DNA from: Holophagales bacterium UBA5704
GTDB taxonomy: Bacteria; Acidobacteriota; Thermoanaerobaculia; Multivoradales; UBA5704
Length of the DNA stretch: 34,002 nt
Direction of reading: 5' to 3'
NCBI GenBank assembly: GCA_002420005.1
Contig: DIHE01000110.1
Location: 1 to 34,002, forward strand
Below the pieces are notes generated by a model, which was not told the origin of the DNA, did not search any database, and was given only the letters and a program-made list of their open reading frames with translations. Positions within the stretch are counted from its first letter, which is position 1. Every line of letters begins with the position of its first letter. A program made the position numbers and the translations under genes. Of this stretch, positions 15,880 through 23,392 are shown piece after piece.

Positions 15880-17025
15880 ATGCCGTTCCCCACCCGCCGC
15901 ACCCTCCTCCTCTCCGCCCTCCTCCTCGCCGGCTGCCGGGATGCGCCCGCCCCACCGGCGCCCGCGCTTTCGGTCGCAGGAGTGCTGCGGGCGGCGGATG
16001 AGTCGGGGTATGAGCGGGCTCTGGCGCCGCAGACCTTCTCCTTCCCCGCGGATCACGGTCCCCACCCGGGTTTCCGCACCGAGTGGTGGTACTACACCGG
16101 CAACCTGGCCACGGCCGAGGGCCGGCGGTTCGGGTTTCAGCTCACGTTCTTCCGCGCGGCGCTCGCTCCCCGGATGGCGGAGCGGGGATCGGCCTGGGCG
16201 ACCCGCCAGGCCTGGCTCGCCCACTTTGCGGTGACGGACGCCGCGGGCGGACGCTTCCATGCCTTCGAGCGGTGGAGCCGCGGAGCTCTCGGGCTCGCAG
16301 GTGCGGAGGCGGCGCCGTTCCGGGTCTGGGTGCAGGACTGGTCGGCGACGGCGGTCGGCGGCGGTTTCGCTCCACTCCGCCTGCAGGCGGCCCAGGGGGA
16401 GGTGGCGCTCGACCTGGAGCTGGCGGAGGGGAAACCGCCCGTCCTCCAGGGCGACCGCGGCCTGAGCCGCAAGAGCGCCGAGCCGGGGAACGCTTCGTTC
16501 TACTACTCGCTCCCCCGCATGCCCGCCACCGGCTCCGTCCAGCTCGGCGCGGAACGCTTCGCGGTCACCGGCGCGGTGTGGATGGATCGGGAATGGAGCA
16601 CCAGCGCGCTCGGCGCCGGGCAGGTGGGCTGGGACTGGTTCGCCCTCCAGCTCGACGACGGCACCGACCTCATGCTTTACCAGCTCCGCCGGATCGACGG
16701 AACGCCCGATCCCGCGAGCAGCGGGCGCTTCATCGAGCCGGACGCCTCTTCCCGCCCGGTCGCCTTCGGCGGTTTTTCCCTGGAGGCGCTCGACCACTGG
16801 CAGAGCCCGCGCTCCGGCGCCCGCTATCCGTCCCGCCGGCGGGTGCGTGTGCCGGCCGAGGAGCTGGACCTCACCGTCACCCCGCTCCTCGCCGACCAGG
16901 AGCTGGACGTGTCGTTCCGCTACTGGGAAGGCGCGGTGACGGTCGCAGGCACCCGCCGCGGAACCCCCGTCACCGGCCGCGGCTACGTGGAGCTGACGGG
17001 CTACACCGCCCCCCCGGCCCGGTAA
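15880..17025 (+). CDS. AttH/CrtC-like lipocalin-fold lipoprotein
   Basis: This 381-residue protein has a lipoprotein signal (TRRTLLLSALLLAGC, lipid-attachment Cys19); the preceding twin Arg leaves a Tat route possible. The mature part has the family hallmark FRTEWWYYTGNL (about 65-76) and the second-half hallmark MDREWSTSALG...GWDWFALQLDDG. These mark the AttH/carotenoid 1,2-hydratase family of double lipocalins. AttH proteins usually accompany an FtsX-type ABC permease; here the ABC genes upstream are of the polysaccharide-export type, and no carotenoid genes are present, so a hydratase role is not supported. A role in handling a lipid or lipid-linked product at the cell envelope is possible. 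Confidence 0.85.
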   Translation: MPFPTRRTLLLSALLLAGCRDAPAPPAPALSVAGVLRAADESGYERALAPQTFSFPADHGPHPGFRTEWWYYTGNLATAEGRRFGFQLTFFRAALAPRMAERGSAWATRQAWLAHFAVTDAAGGRFHAFERWSRGALGLAGAEAAPFRVWVQDWSATAVGGGFAPLRLQAAQGEVALDLELAEGKPPVLQGDRGLSRKSAEPGNASFYYSLPRMPATGSVQLGAERFAVTGAVWMDREWSTSALGAGQVGWDWFALQLDDGTDLMLYQLRRIDGTPDPASSGRFIEPDASSRPVAFGGFSLEALDHWQSPRSGARYPSRRRVRVPAEELDLTVTPLLADQELDVSFRYWEGAVTVAGTRRGTPVTGRGYVELTGYTAPPAR

Positions 17026-17090
17026 GAATCCACCTCCTGCCACGTTCCCACGGTGTGCGCGGCGACCCTTCACCGCGCACGCAGCGTCCT

Positions 17091-17212
17091 GGCCGGCACC
17101 CGGACCCGGACAACGGAGATGCCTCCTCATCCTCGTTCCGCACGGGTGCCGGCCCGGTTTTGCCGCGAAACCGCACATGAGAGGATGAAGACTTCCCTTC
17201 GTCCTCAAGGAG
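17091..17212 (+). promoter_or_regulatory. Structured leader of the S9 peptidase gene
   Basis: A perfect 12-bp inverted repeat, GGCCGGCACCCG (17091-17102) and CGGGTGCCGGCC (17143-17154), is followed by a 10-bp hairpin, GAGGATGAAG (17181-17190) with CTTCGTCCTC (17197-17206, one G-U pair). That hairpin abuts the Shine-Dalgarno AAGGAG (17207-17212). GAGGATGA (17181-17188) can instead pair with TCATCCTC (17127-17134), which lies inside the loop of the first repeat. The leader can thus adopt alternative folds, as in attenuators, but nothing shows that it regulates. Confidence 0.4.
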
Positions 17213-17218
17213 ACGTGC

Positions 17219-19123
17219 ATGGATCGCAGCAGATTCCACTCCCTTCTCACCGGTGTTGCCGCGGCGCTCACCCTGTCCGCATCGGCGGCCGGGCAGAACG
17301 CCCCACCAGCGCCGCAGGTCCCCCGGTACACCATCCAGCAATTCCTCACGACCACGCTCTACCAGGGGGGCTCGTTCTCGCCCGACGGAAGCAAGCTGCT
17401 CATCGCGAGCGACCAGACCGGGACCTTCAACGCCTTCGCCGTGCCGGTCGACGGCGGTGCCCCCGTCCAGCTCACCCGGTCCACGGTGAGCGCGGTCAGC
17501 GTCCTGGGCTATTTCCCCCACGACGAACGCTTCCTCTACGCGAGCGACCAGGGAGGGGACGAAAACGGCCACCTTTATGTCCAGGCACCGGACGGCCAGG
17601 TCCGCGACCTGACGCCCGGCGACAAGGTCAAGGCGATCTTTCACGGCTGGTCGACCGATGACACGTCCTTCTTCTTCTCGACCAATGATCGCGACCCGGA
17701 GATGTTCGACCTGTACGAGATGACGCTCGACGGATACCGGCGCACGCTCCTGTTCAAGAACGAAGGGGGCTTCCTGCCCGAGCAGGTGTCGCCGGATCGC
17801 AGCAAGATCGTGCTGTCGCAGACGGTGGGCACCAACAACCTGGACCTCTACCTGCACGACCGCACCACCGGCACCACGCGCCTGCTCAATCCCGGCGACG
17901 ACCCGGCCACGGAAGTCGCGTACTTCGCGGAGACCTTCAGCCCCGACGGCAAGAGCCTCTACTACCTCACCGACAAAGGGGCGGAGTTCACCTACCTGAT
18001 GCGCTACGACCTGGCGACCGCCACGACGGCGGAGGTCCTGCGCACCTCCTGGGACGTCGGCGGCGCCTACTTCGCCGGGAAGGGCAAATACTTTCTGGTG
18101 GTTCTCAACAATGACGCACGTATCGAGCTGCGCCTCTTCGAGGCCGCCGGGATGCAGCCCATTCCGCTGCCGAGCCTCGACAAGAAGAGCGTCAGCGCGG
18201 TTACCTTCTCCCCCGACGGCCGCCGGATGGCGTTCTACGCGGAGGGGACCGGGCCGAAAGATCTCTTCGTGCGCGACCTCGCCTCCGGCGAGACGCGCCA
18301 GCTCACCCGGGCCCTGCCGCATGTCGACCCGGAGCATCTCGTCCCCGGCGAGGTGGTCCGCTTCAAGTCGTACGACGGCCTCGAAATCCCCGGCATCCTC
18401 TACCGGCCCCATGGTGCGTCGCCGGAGAAGAAGGTCCCTGCCCTCGTGTGGGTCCACGGCGGCCCCGGCGGTGCCTCGCTCCTCGGCTACGACGGATTTC
18501 TCCAGTACCTGTTGAACCATGGCTACGCGGTCTACGCCATCAACAACCGGGGCAGCGGCGGCTACGGCAAGACGTTCAACAAGCTGGACGACCGCAAGCA
18601 CGGCGAGGCGGATCTCGACGACTGTGTGGCCGGCAAGGCGATGCTCGCCGCCACCGGCTGGATCGATCCGCAGCGGATCGGCATCATCGGCCGCAGCTAC
18701 GGCGGCTTCATGGTGCTCGCCGCGCTCGCCTTCCGCCCCAAGGAATTCGCCGTGGGCGTCGATTTCTACGGAGTCGCCAACTGGCTGCGCACCCTGGAGA
18801 GCTTCCCGCCCTACTGGAGAGCGATCGGATCCTCGCTGTACCAGGAGATGGGGGACCCGGTCCAGGATGCCGAGCGCCTGCGGCGCATCTCACCGGTCTT
18901 CCATGCCGACAAGATCGAGCGGCCGCTCCTCGTGTTGCAAGGAGCCAACGATCCGCGCGTGCTCCGCCAGGAGTCGGACGACATCGTGGCCGCAGTGCGC
19001 AAGAAGGGGGTTCCCGTCGAGTACATCGTCTTCGAGAACGAGGGACACGGGTTCAAGCGCAAGGATTCACAGGAGAAGGCCTACTCGGCGACACTGGCGT
19101 TCCTCGACAGATATCTGAAGTGA
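17219..19123 (+). CDS. Exported S9 (prolyl oligopeptidase-type) serine peptidase
   Basis: This 634-residue protein has a signal peptide (LLTGVAAALTLSASAAG). An N-terminal beta-propeller of TolB/WD40-like blades follows (repeated FSPDGxK/R motifs at the GGSFSPDGSKLL, FSPDGKSLYYLT and FSPDGRRMAFYA segments), then an alpha/beta-hydrolase domain. The catalytic triad is visible: Ser493 in GRSYGG, Asp578 in GANDPRV and His610 in NEGHGF. An HGGPGG oxyanion-type motif and NNRGSGGYG are present. It probably cleaves short peptides in the periplasm. A strong AAGGAGA site sits 7 bases before the ATG. Peptidases of this kind are often present in many copies in protein-degrading bacteria; a second one is at 30263-32353. 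Confidence 0.92.
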   Translation: MDRSRFHSLLTGVAAALTLSASAAGQNAPPAPQVPRYTIQQFLTTTLYQGGSFSPDGSKLLIASDQTGTFNAFAVPVDGGAPVQLTRSTVSAVSVLGYFPHDERFLYASDQGGDENGHLYVQAPDGQVRDLTPGDKVKAIFHGWSTDDTSFFFSTNDRDPEMFDLYEMTLDGYRRTLLFKNEGGFLPEQVSPDRSKIVLSQTVGTNNLDLYLHDRTTGTTRLLNPGDDPATEVAYFAETFSPDGKSLYYLTDKGAEFTYLMRYDLATATTAEVLRTSWDVGGAYFAGKGKYFLVVLNNDARIELRLFEAAGMQPIPLPSLDKKSVSAVTFSPDGRRMAFYAEGTGPKDLFVRDLASGETRQLTRALPHVDPEHLVPGEVVRFKSYDGLEIPGILYRPHGASPEKKVPALVWVHGGPGGASLLGYDGFLQYLLNHGYAVYAINNRGSGGYGKTFNKLDDRKHGEADLDDCVAGKAMLAATGWIDPQRIGIIGRSYGGFMVLAALAFRPKEFAVGVDFYGVANWLRTLESFPPYWRAIGSSLYQEMGDPVQDAERLRRISPVFHADKIERPLLVLQGANDPRVLRQESDDIVAAVRKKGVPVEYIVFENEGHGFKRKDSQEKAYSATLAFLDRYLK

Positions 19124-19144
19124 CCGTCCCCGGCCGAAGCCCCC

Positions 19145-20170
19145 TCACCCGTCGCCGGAGGGGGGGGCCGGTGGGCTGGGCAGCGCGCTCAGGCTCGGCA
19201 CGAAGAGCTCGCGCGGGATGTGGCGCAGCAGCTCCTCGACACAGAACGCCTGTATCTCCTCCTCCAGCTCGCGGCCATAGCCCACGGTGCCCTCGATCTC
19301 CTCCAACGGGCCGGCCAGCAGCGGCTCCTCCGGAAAGAGGCGCTCCATGCTGTGGAAGATGCCGGAGGCCAGGCGCAACGGCCCGAGACTGACCGAATGC
19401 AGGCCGTCGCTCTGCAGAGTCTCGAAGACCTGGGCGAAGAGCCGGCGGTATTGCCCACGGTAGCCTTCGCAATAGATCACCGGATCGAACCGCAAGCCGA
19501 GCTTCCAGCCGCGCTCCTGGAGCTTGGCCATGGCGCGCAGGCGCCGGTCGACCGGCGGGGTCAGGTGCTCCAGCGACCGCTGCACTTCCTCCGGTGTGAA
19601 GCTGAACGCCACGATCACATTGGGCAAGGCCTCCATCTCCAGGAGCGACTTGATCTGCGTGCTCTTGGTGCGCAGCTCGAGAAACGCCTGTGGGAAGCGG
19701 CCGAAGAACGGGACGAAACCGGCGGCGAAACGGGTCACCGGCTCAAGGGCCAGGCTGTCGCAATCGTAGCCGGAAAAGAACCACAACACCTCGCCGGCCG
19801 CGGCGCTGCGGATGCGCTCCTCCATCGCCCAGAGGAAGTCCTCATAGTTGACGAAGAGCACGTAATGGGCCGAGCGGTGCATGCCCTGGAGGAAGCAGTA
19901 CCGGCAATCGTAGATGCAGTTCTGCATGTGGGAGAGGATCAGATTGCGCGCGCCGGGAAAGCCGAAGCCGGCCGGTGCCTCGGTGAGAAAGCCCCGCTGC
20001 TTCTTCGCCAGAATCAGGGACGGGCTCCTCTTCTGCAACCGGAAGCTCTGCCCTTTGCGCAGGAACACCTCGCCGGCCCGGGCACAGGGGACGACCTCCG
20101 CATCCGGGAACCGTTCGCAGACCTGCAGGGTGCGCGGGTGGCTCAGGATCTCCTCCTCGACGTAGATCAT
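19145..20170 (-). CDS. SPL-family radical SAM protein (spore photoproduct lyase-like)
   Basis: This 341-residue protein has the radical SAM motif C85-x3-C89-x2-C92 (CIYDCRYCFLQ) and the SplB-family environment: LILSHMQNC before it, then FFSGYDCDSLALEP, FLELRTKST, VIVAFSFTPEEV and GWKLGLRFDPVIYCEGY. Family members reduce DNA spore photoproduct or act on unknown DNA/nucleotide lesions; nothing in this window indicates sporulation, so the substrate is uncertain. Its ATG overlaps the stop of the nucleosidase-like gene by 4 bases, coupling the two. The Pro-rich C-terminus (LPSPPAPPSGDG) is probably disordered. It is convergent with the S9 peptidase gene, 21 bases away, with no obvious terminator. 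Confidence 0.88.
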   Translation of the reverse strand: MIYVEEEILSHPRTLQVCERFPDAEVVPCARAGEVFLRKGQSFRLQKRSPSLILAKKQRGFLTEAPAGFGFPGARNLILSHMQNCIYDCRYCFLQGMHRSAHYVLFVNYEDFLWAMEERIRSAAAGEVLWFFSGYDCDSLALEPVTRFAAGFVPFFGRFPQAFLELRTKSTQIKSLLEMEALPNVIVAFSFTPEEVQRSLEHLTPPVDRRLRAMAKLQERGWKLGLRFDPVIYCEGYRGQYRRLFAQVFETLQSDGLHSVSLGPLRLASGIFHSMERLFPEEPLLAGPLEEIEGTVGYGRELEEEIQAFCVEELLRHIPRELFVPSLSALPSPPAPPSGDG

Positions 20171-21036
20171 GAGCCGGCTCCGTCGGCCGGTTCGGCGAGA
20201 AGGACCGGAACCACCGCGAGCCGGACCTCCAGCCCGTGCAACACGTCATCCGGCCGGGAGGCCGGGCCCGCCGCGCCGATCTCCTCCCAGAGCGCCTGCG
20301 GGCCGACTGCCGGCACGAGAACCGTGACCCGCCGCAGCAGGCGGCGCAGGCGCGGCCGGTCGGCCTCGGGAAAGGGCCACCGCTCCAGCGCCTCGGAGAA
20401 ACCCGGCGGCTCCATCGCCAGCACGTCCAGCTCCCGCGCCAGCACGGCCAGACCGCGGGCCAGCTCGGTGATTCCTCCCAGGTTGTCCTCCACCAGGCCG
20501 GCCACCTGGGCGGCCGGCATCCGTCGCGACACCAGGGTGTCCGGCGTGTCGGAGATGACCTTGTAGCAGTGGACCAGCTCGGCGGTGGCGAAGCGGCCGG
20601 CGGTGGGAACGAACCCGGCGGCTTCCATCTCATAGATCCAAGGGAGGGTGTACTCCTCCTCGACCCGTTCGAGCGAGAGGACGGGCGCGGTCGGGCGCGG
20701 ACTTTCACCGACGAGCTGGGGGTACCAGGCCGCACCGCTCGCCGCATCGGCCACCTTGTGGGCGACGAAGCCTTGACCGACCGAGGCCTTGCAGTGGCCG
20801 GCGACCCCGGCATTGATCCAGGCGCGGTCCATGCGGCCTCCGGCCAGCAGGTGGAGATAGGACGTCGCCGCCGCGGCCGCCGCCTTCCCCGGTCCCGAGA
20901 CGATCAGCCAGATCGCACCGAGCTCGTCATCATCCCCGCGAAAGACGCGAAACGGCCCCTCTGCCACCGGCTCCAGGTGGAAGCGGTCGATCAAGGGGCT
21001 GGCCTCGGACGAATGGGCGACGACGAAGCGGACCAT
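20167..21036 (-). CDS. MTA/SAH nucleosidase-like phosphorylase-family protein
   Basis: This 289-residue protein belongs to the PNP/UDP phosphorylase family. It has VSGPGKAAAAAA (48-57), INAGVAGHC (74-82), the ribose-binding Met137-Glu138 in YEMEAAGF, and the base-protonating Asp163 in KVISDTPD, which is the 5'-methylthioadenosine/S-adenosylhomocysteine nucleosidase arrangement. The C-terminal 80 residues are longer than in classical Pfs enzymes. Overlap with the radical SAM gene suggests that it hydrolyses 5'-deoxyadenosine or another SAM by-product of that enzyme; this is inference. The ATG at 21036 has GAGGA 12 bases upstream; a TTG 4 codons earlier touches the same GAGGA and is less likely. 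Confidence 0.8.
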   Translation of the reverse strand: MVRFVVAHSSEASPLIDRFHLEPVAEGPFRVFRGDDDELGAIWLIVSGPGKAAAAAATSYLHLLAGGRMDRAWINAGVAGHCKASVGQGFVAHKVADAASGAAWYPQLVGESPRPTAPVLSLERVEEEYTLPWIYEMEAAGFVPTAGRFATAELVHCYKVISDTPDTLVSRRMPAAQVAGLVEDNLGGITELARGLAVLARELDVLAMEPPGFSEALERWPFPEADRPRLRRLLRRVTVLVPAVGPQALWEEIGAAGPASRPDDVLHGLEVRLAVVPVLLAEPADGAGS

Positions 21037-21078
21037 CGCAGCCCGCAATCCTCGCAGGATCGGGCAGGAAGGTCAAAC

Positions 21079-21095
21079 CGGGGTGCCGCTCCCCG
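21079..21095 (-). terminator. Short GC hairpin after the small minus-strand gene
   Basis: CGGGG (21079-21083) pairs with CCCCG (21091-21095) around a 7-base loop, just downstream of the stop at 21108 and upstream of the nucleosidase gene. There is no T-tract, so it may only be a weak transcript boundary. Confidence 0.25.
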
Positions 21096-21107
21096 TGGCC
21101 GAAGCCG

Positions 21108-21341
21108 TCAGTGCGCAACCGCCAGGCGGTAGTAGCGTCCGCCATGCCGGCTGGCCAGGCGCAACTCGCCGTGGTCGACCAGTGCATCGGCGGCATGGCG
21201 CAGATCGGCCAGCCGGCCGCTGATATGCGCCTTGGCGGCGATGTCCAGCAGCTGGAGCTCCTCGGTGGGATGCTCCGAAAACAGGCTCAGGATGCGGGTC
21301 TCGAGATCCGGGGGCTCGGGGAGCTTCACCGGTGCGATCAT
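21108..21341 (-). CDS. Small winged-helix-like protein, unknown role
   Basis: This 77-residue protein is predicted helix-helix-helix then beta hairpin: LETRILSLFSEHP, LQLLDIAAKAHIS, RLADLRHAADALVDHGEL and RLASRHGGRYYRLAV. That is the layout of a single winged helix-turn-helix, with HGGRYYRL as the wing. GGAGGA sits about 9 bases before the ATG. It follows the Fe-S oxidoreductase gene by 17 bases on the same strand and is probably co-transcribed with it. A role as a small transcriptional regulator is an inference from fold pattern only. Confidence 0.65.
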   Translation of the reverse strand: MIAPVKLPEPPDLETRILSLFSEHPTEELQLLDIAAKAHISGRLADLRHAADALVDHGELRLASRHGGRYYRLAVAH

Positions 21342-21358
21342 GGTTCGGGTCCTCCGGC

Positions 21359-23230
21359 TCAACCACCGGCGGCCTCGGCCGCCTGCGGGAGCTGCAGGGA
21401 AGCGGCGACCAGCTCTGCGACGTCGCGGGTCTCTTCGGTCGCCGCATTCAACATCATTCGGCATTCCGGGCAGGCGGTGACGAGCAGCTTCGCGCCGGAG
21501 GCGGCGATCTCACCGGCCCGCGGCCGGTCCACCCGCTCCTCACGGGCGAAGCCCGCCGCGCCGCCGCCACAGCACAAAGTGCGCTCGCGCCGGTGCGGCA
21601 GCTCGCGCACCTCCACCCCGGCCGCCGCCAACACCGCCCGCGGCGCATCCGTCACACCTTCGAACCGCGCCAGGTAGCACGGATCGTGGAACGTGGCGGC
21701 CCGGCCGTTGCGGCCCGGGCCGCCATCGACCGGCAGGCGGCCCTGGTCGATCAGGCGGGCCATCAGCTCGGTGTGGTGCAACACCTCCTCCACCACCAGG
21801 TCTCCGTCCAGAGGTGGCATGTCGCGCCGCAGGGTGTGGAGGCAGTGCGGGCACGGGGTGACGATCCGGCGCACCCCTTGCGCGCGCAGGACGTCGATCG
21901 ACTTGCGGGCCTGCTCCTGGAACTGCATCTCCTCCCCCTGCCGCCGCGAGTGGTGGCCACAGCAGGGCTCGTCGGCGAGCACTCCCCAGCGCAGACCGGA
22001 GGCCCCCAGCACCCGCTGGAACGCCGCCACCGCACCGCGCTGGTCCCGGCTGAACCCCCACAGGCAGCCGAGCCAGAGCAGCCATTCGCCGTCCGCCCCG
22101 GTGAAGCGCGGCAGCTTCAGGTCGTCCAGCAACGCGCGCCGGTCGCTGCGCGGCTGCGACAAGGGATTGCCGTGCTGCTCGATGGCGCGGAAGAAGTGGC
22201 TCGCCACCACCCCGCGGCCGCTGGCGAGCGCCTGGGCGCGCTTGGCGCCGACCAGGAGCTGGAGGTGCTCCACCCCCACCGGGCAGACGTTCTCGCAGGC
22301 CCCGCAGGTGACACAGGTGCCCAAGGCCTCCTCGCTGAGCACACCGCCGATCACGGAATCTTCGGGTGCACCGGTCTGGATCGCCCGGCGGCCGGCGAGC
22401 ACGAAACCCCGGGGATCGAGCGGGCTGCCGGAGAGGTTCGCCGGACAGTTCTCGGTGCAGCGCTTGCACTCGACGCAGGTGAAGAAATCCATCCGCATCT
22501 TCCACGGAACGCTCTTCAGGTTTTCGAGCCCCAGGGTGACCTCGCCCTCGTCCGCCGCCTCGGCCAGGGCCTCCAGGTCGAGCGGGACGTAGTCCCCGAG
22601 CCGCTCCACCCGCAGGAAGAGGCAGACCGGCGCCATCAGGATGTGGAAGTGCTTGCTGCGCAGGATGACGTGAGGAAAGGCGAGGATGATCAGCGCATGG
22701 AGCCACCAGTTGGCTTGCGGCGCCCACGGCGCGGCGCGGATCCCGTTCAGGTAGGTCACCATCAGCAGGACGATGAACACCGCCACCACCGCCGACGTCC
22801 AGGAGCGGGGATCGGGGGAGATCTTGACCAGCACAAAGCGGCGGAACGCGAGGCCGAGAATGGCCACCAGGACCAGCACCGCGACTCCCGCCATGAAACC
22901 GCGAAACGCCGGCAACGCCGGCCCGAGGAGCGGTTCCAGCCAGGTGATTCCGAAGCCTTGCAGGAAGTGCTCGACGGTCTCGAGCCCGAACAGGACGAAG
23001 CCGAAGAAGACCACCGCGTGCAGCACGCCGACCACCGGCCGGCCGCCGATGACGCGCGTCTGGAGCAGCACCTCGCGCAGCGCGACCTGCAACCGCCGCC
23101 CCACCGCATCCGTGCGCGGGCGCGGCTCGGAAGCCCCGGCGGTGATCACCCGGAGCTTCTGCGCGAGACTGCGAAGGAAAAACGCCGTGCTGGCGACGAG
23201 GAGAACTGCCAGGAGAATGCGCTCACCCAT
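21359..23230 (-). CDS. Membrane Fe-S oxidoreductase (ETF:quinone reductase/HdrD-like)
   Basis: This 623-residue protein has three parts. Residues 1 to about 205 carry five or so membrane helices of the NarI/cytochrome-b-like type (VGVLHAVVFFGFVLFGLE, with His residues). Near 250-315 are two ferredoxin-type [4Fe-4S] sites, CVECKRCTENCP and CVTCGACENVCP. From about 380 come two CCG domains (EPCCGHH near 421, CPHC, HDPC, LCCGGGAAG near 551, CPEC) of the heterodisulfide-reductase type. This architecture matches EMO/FadF-type proteins that pass electrons from electron-transfer flavoprotein to menaquinone during beta-oxidation. No etfAB is in the window, so the donor is inferred from the family. 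GGAGGTGG lies before the ATG at 23230; a longer reading is rejected on this basis. Confidence 0.88.
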   Translation of the reverse strand: MGERILLAVLLVASTAFFLRSLAQKLRVITAGASEPRPRTDAVGRRLQVALREVLLQTRVIGGRPVVGVLHAVVFFGFVLFGLETVEHFLQGFGITWLEPLLGPALPAFRGFMAGVAVLVLVAILGLAFRRFVLVKISPDPRSWTSAVVAVFIVLLMVTYLNGIRAAPWAPQANWWLHALIILAFPHVILRSKHFHILMAPVCLFLRVERLGDYVPLDLEALAEAADEGEVTLGLENLKSVPWKMRMDFFTCVECKRCTENCPANLSGSPLDPRGFVLAGRRAIQTGAPEDSVIGGVLSEEALGTCVTCGACENVCPVGVEHLQLLVGAKRAQALASGRGVVASHFFRAIEQHGNPLSQPRSDRRALLDDLKLPRFTGADGEWLLWLGCLWGFSRDQRGAVAAFQRVLGASGLRWGVLADEPCCGHHSRRQGEEMQFQEQARKSIDVLRAQGVRRIVTPCPHCLHTLRRDMPPLDGDLVVEEVLHHTELMARLIDQGRLPVDGGPGRNGRAATFHDPCYLARFEGVTDAPRAVLAAAGVEVRELPHRRERTLCCGGGAAGFAREERVDRPRAGEIAASGAKLLVTACPECRMMLNAATEETRDVAELVAASLQLPQAAEAAGG

Positions 23231-23234
23231 GGGG

Positions 23235-23276
23235 CCACCTCCACCCGATGCACCCGAGCATCGGCGAGGTGGAGGT
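23235..23276 (-). promoter_or_regulatory. Hairpin covering the Shine-Dalgarno of the Fe-S oxidoreductase gene
   Basis: ACCTCCACC (23237-23245) pairs perfectly with GGTGGAGGT (23268-23276), and CGATG (23246-23250) with CATCG (23259-23263), leaving a 4-base bulge. In the minus-strand mRNA the 3' arm includes the GGAGGT core of the ribosome-binding site just before the ATG at 23230, so the folded form would hide it. This could set a low or conditional translation rate. No known riboswitch consensus was recognised. Confidence 0.45.
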
Positions 23277-23392
23277 CTGCGCCAACCCTCTGCGGGGTGG
23301 GCGCCCTTCACGTGAAGAGGTGGCCCGGCCCGACGTGACGGGGTGTTGCGCTCAGGCCCGCGACTGCGTCATTCTCCCGGCAGACCCGCACC

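Noticed and set aside
15880..17025. Carotenoid 1,2-hydratase (crtC) assignment
   Set aside because: The family hallmarks are shared with AttH proteins, and no carotenoid biosynthesis gene is present in the window.
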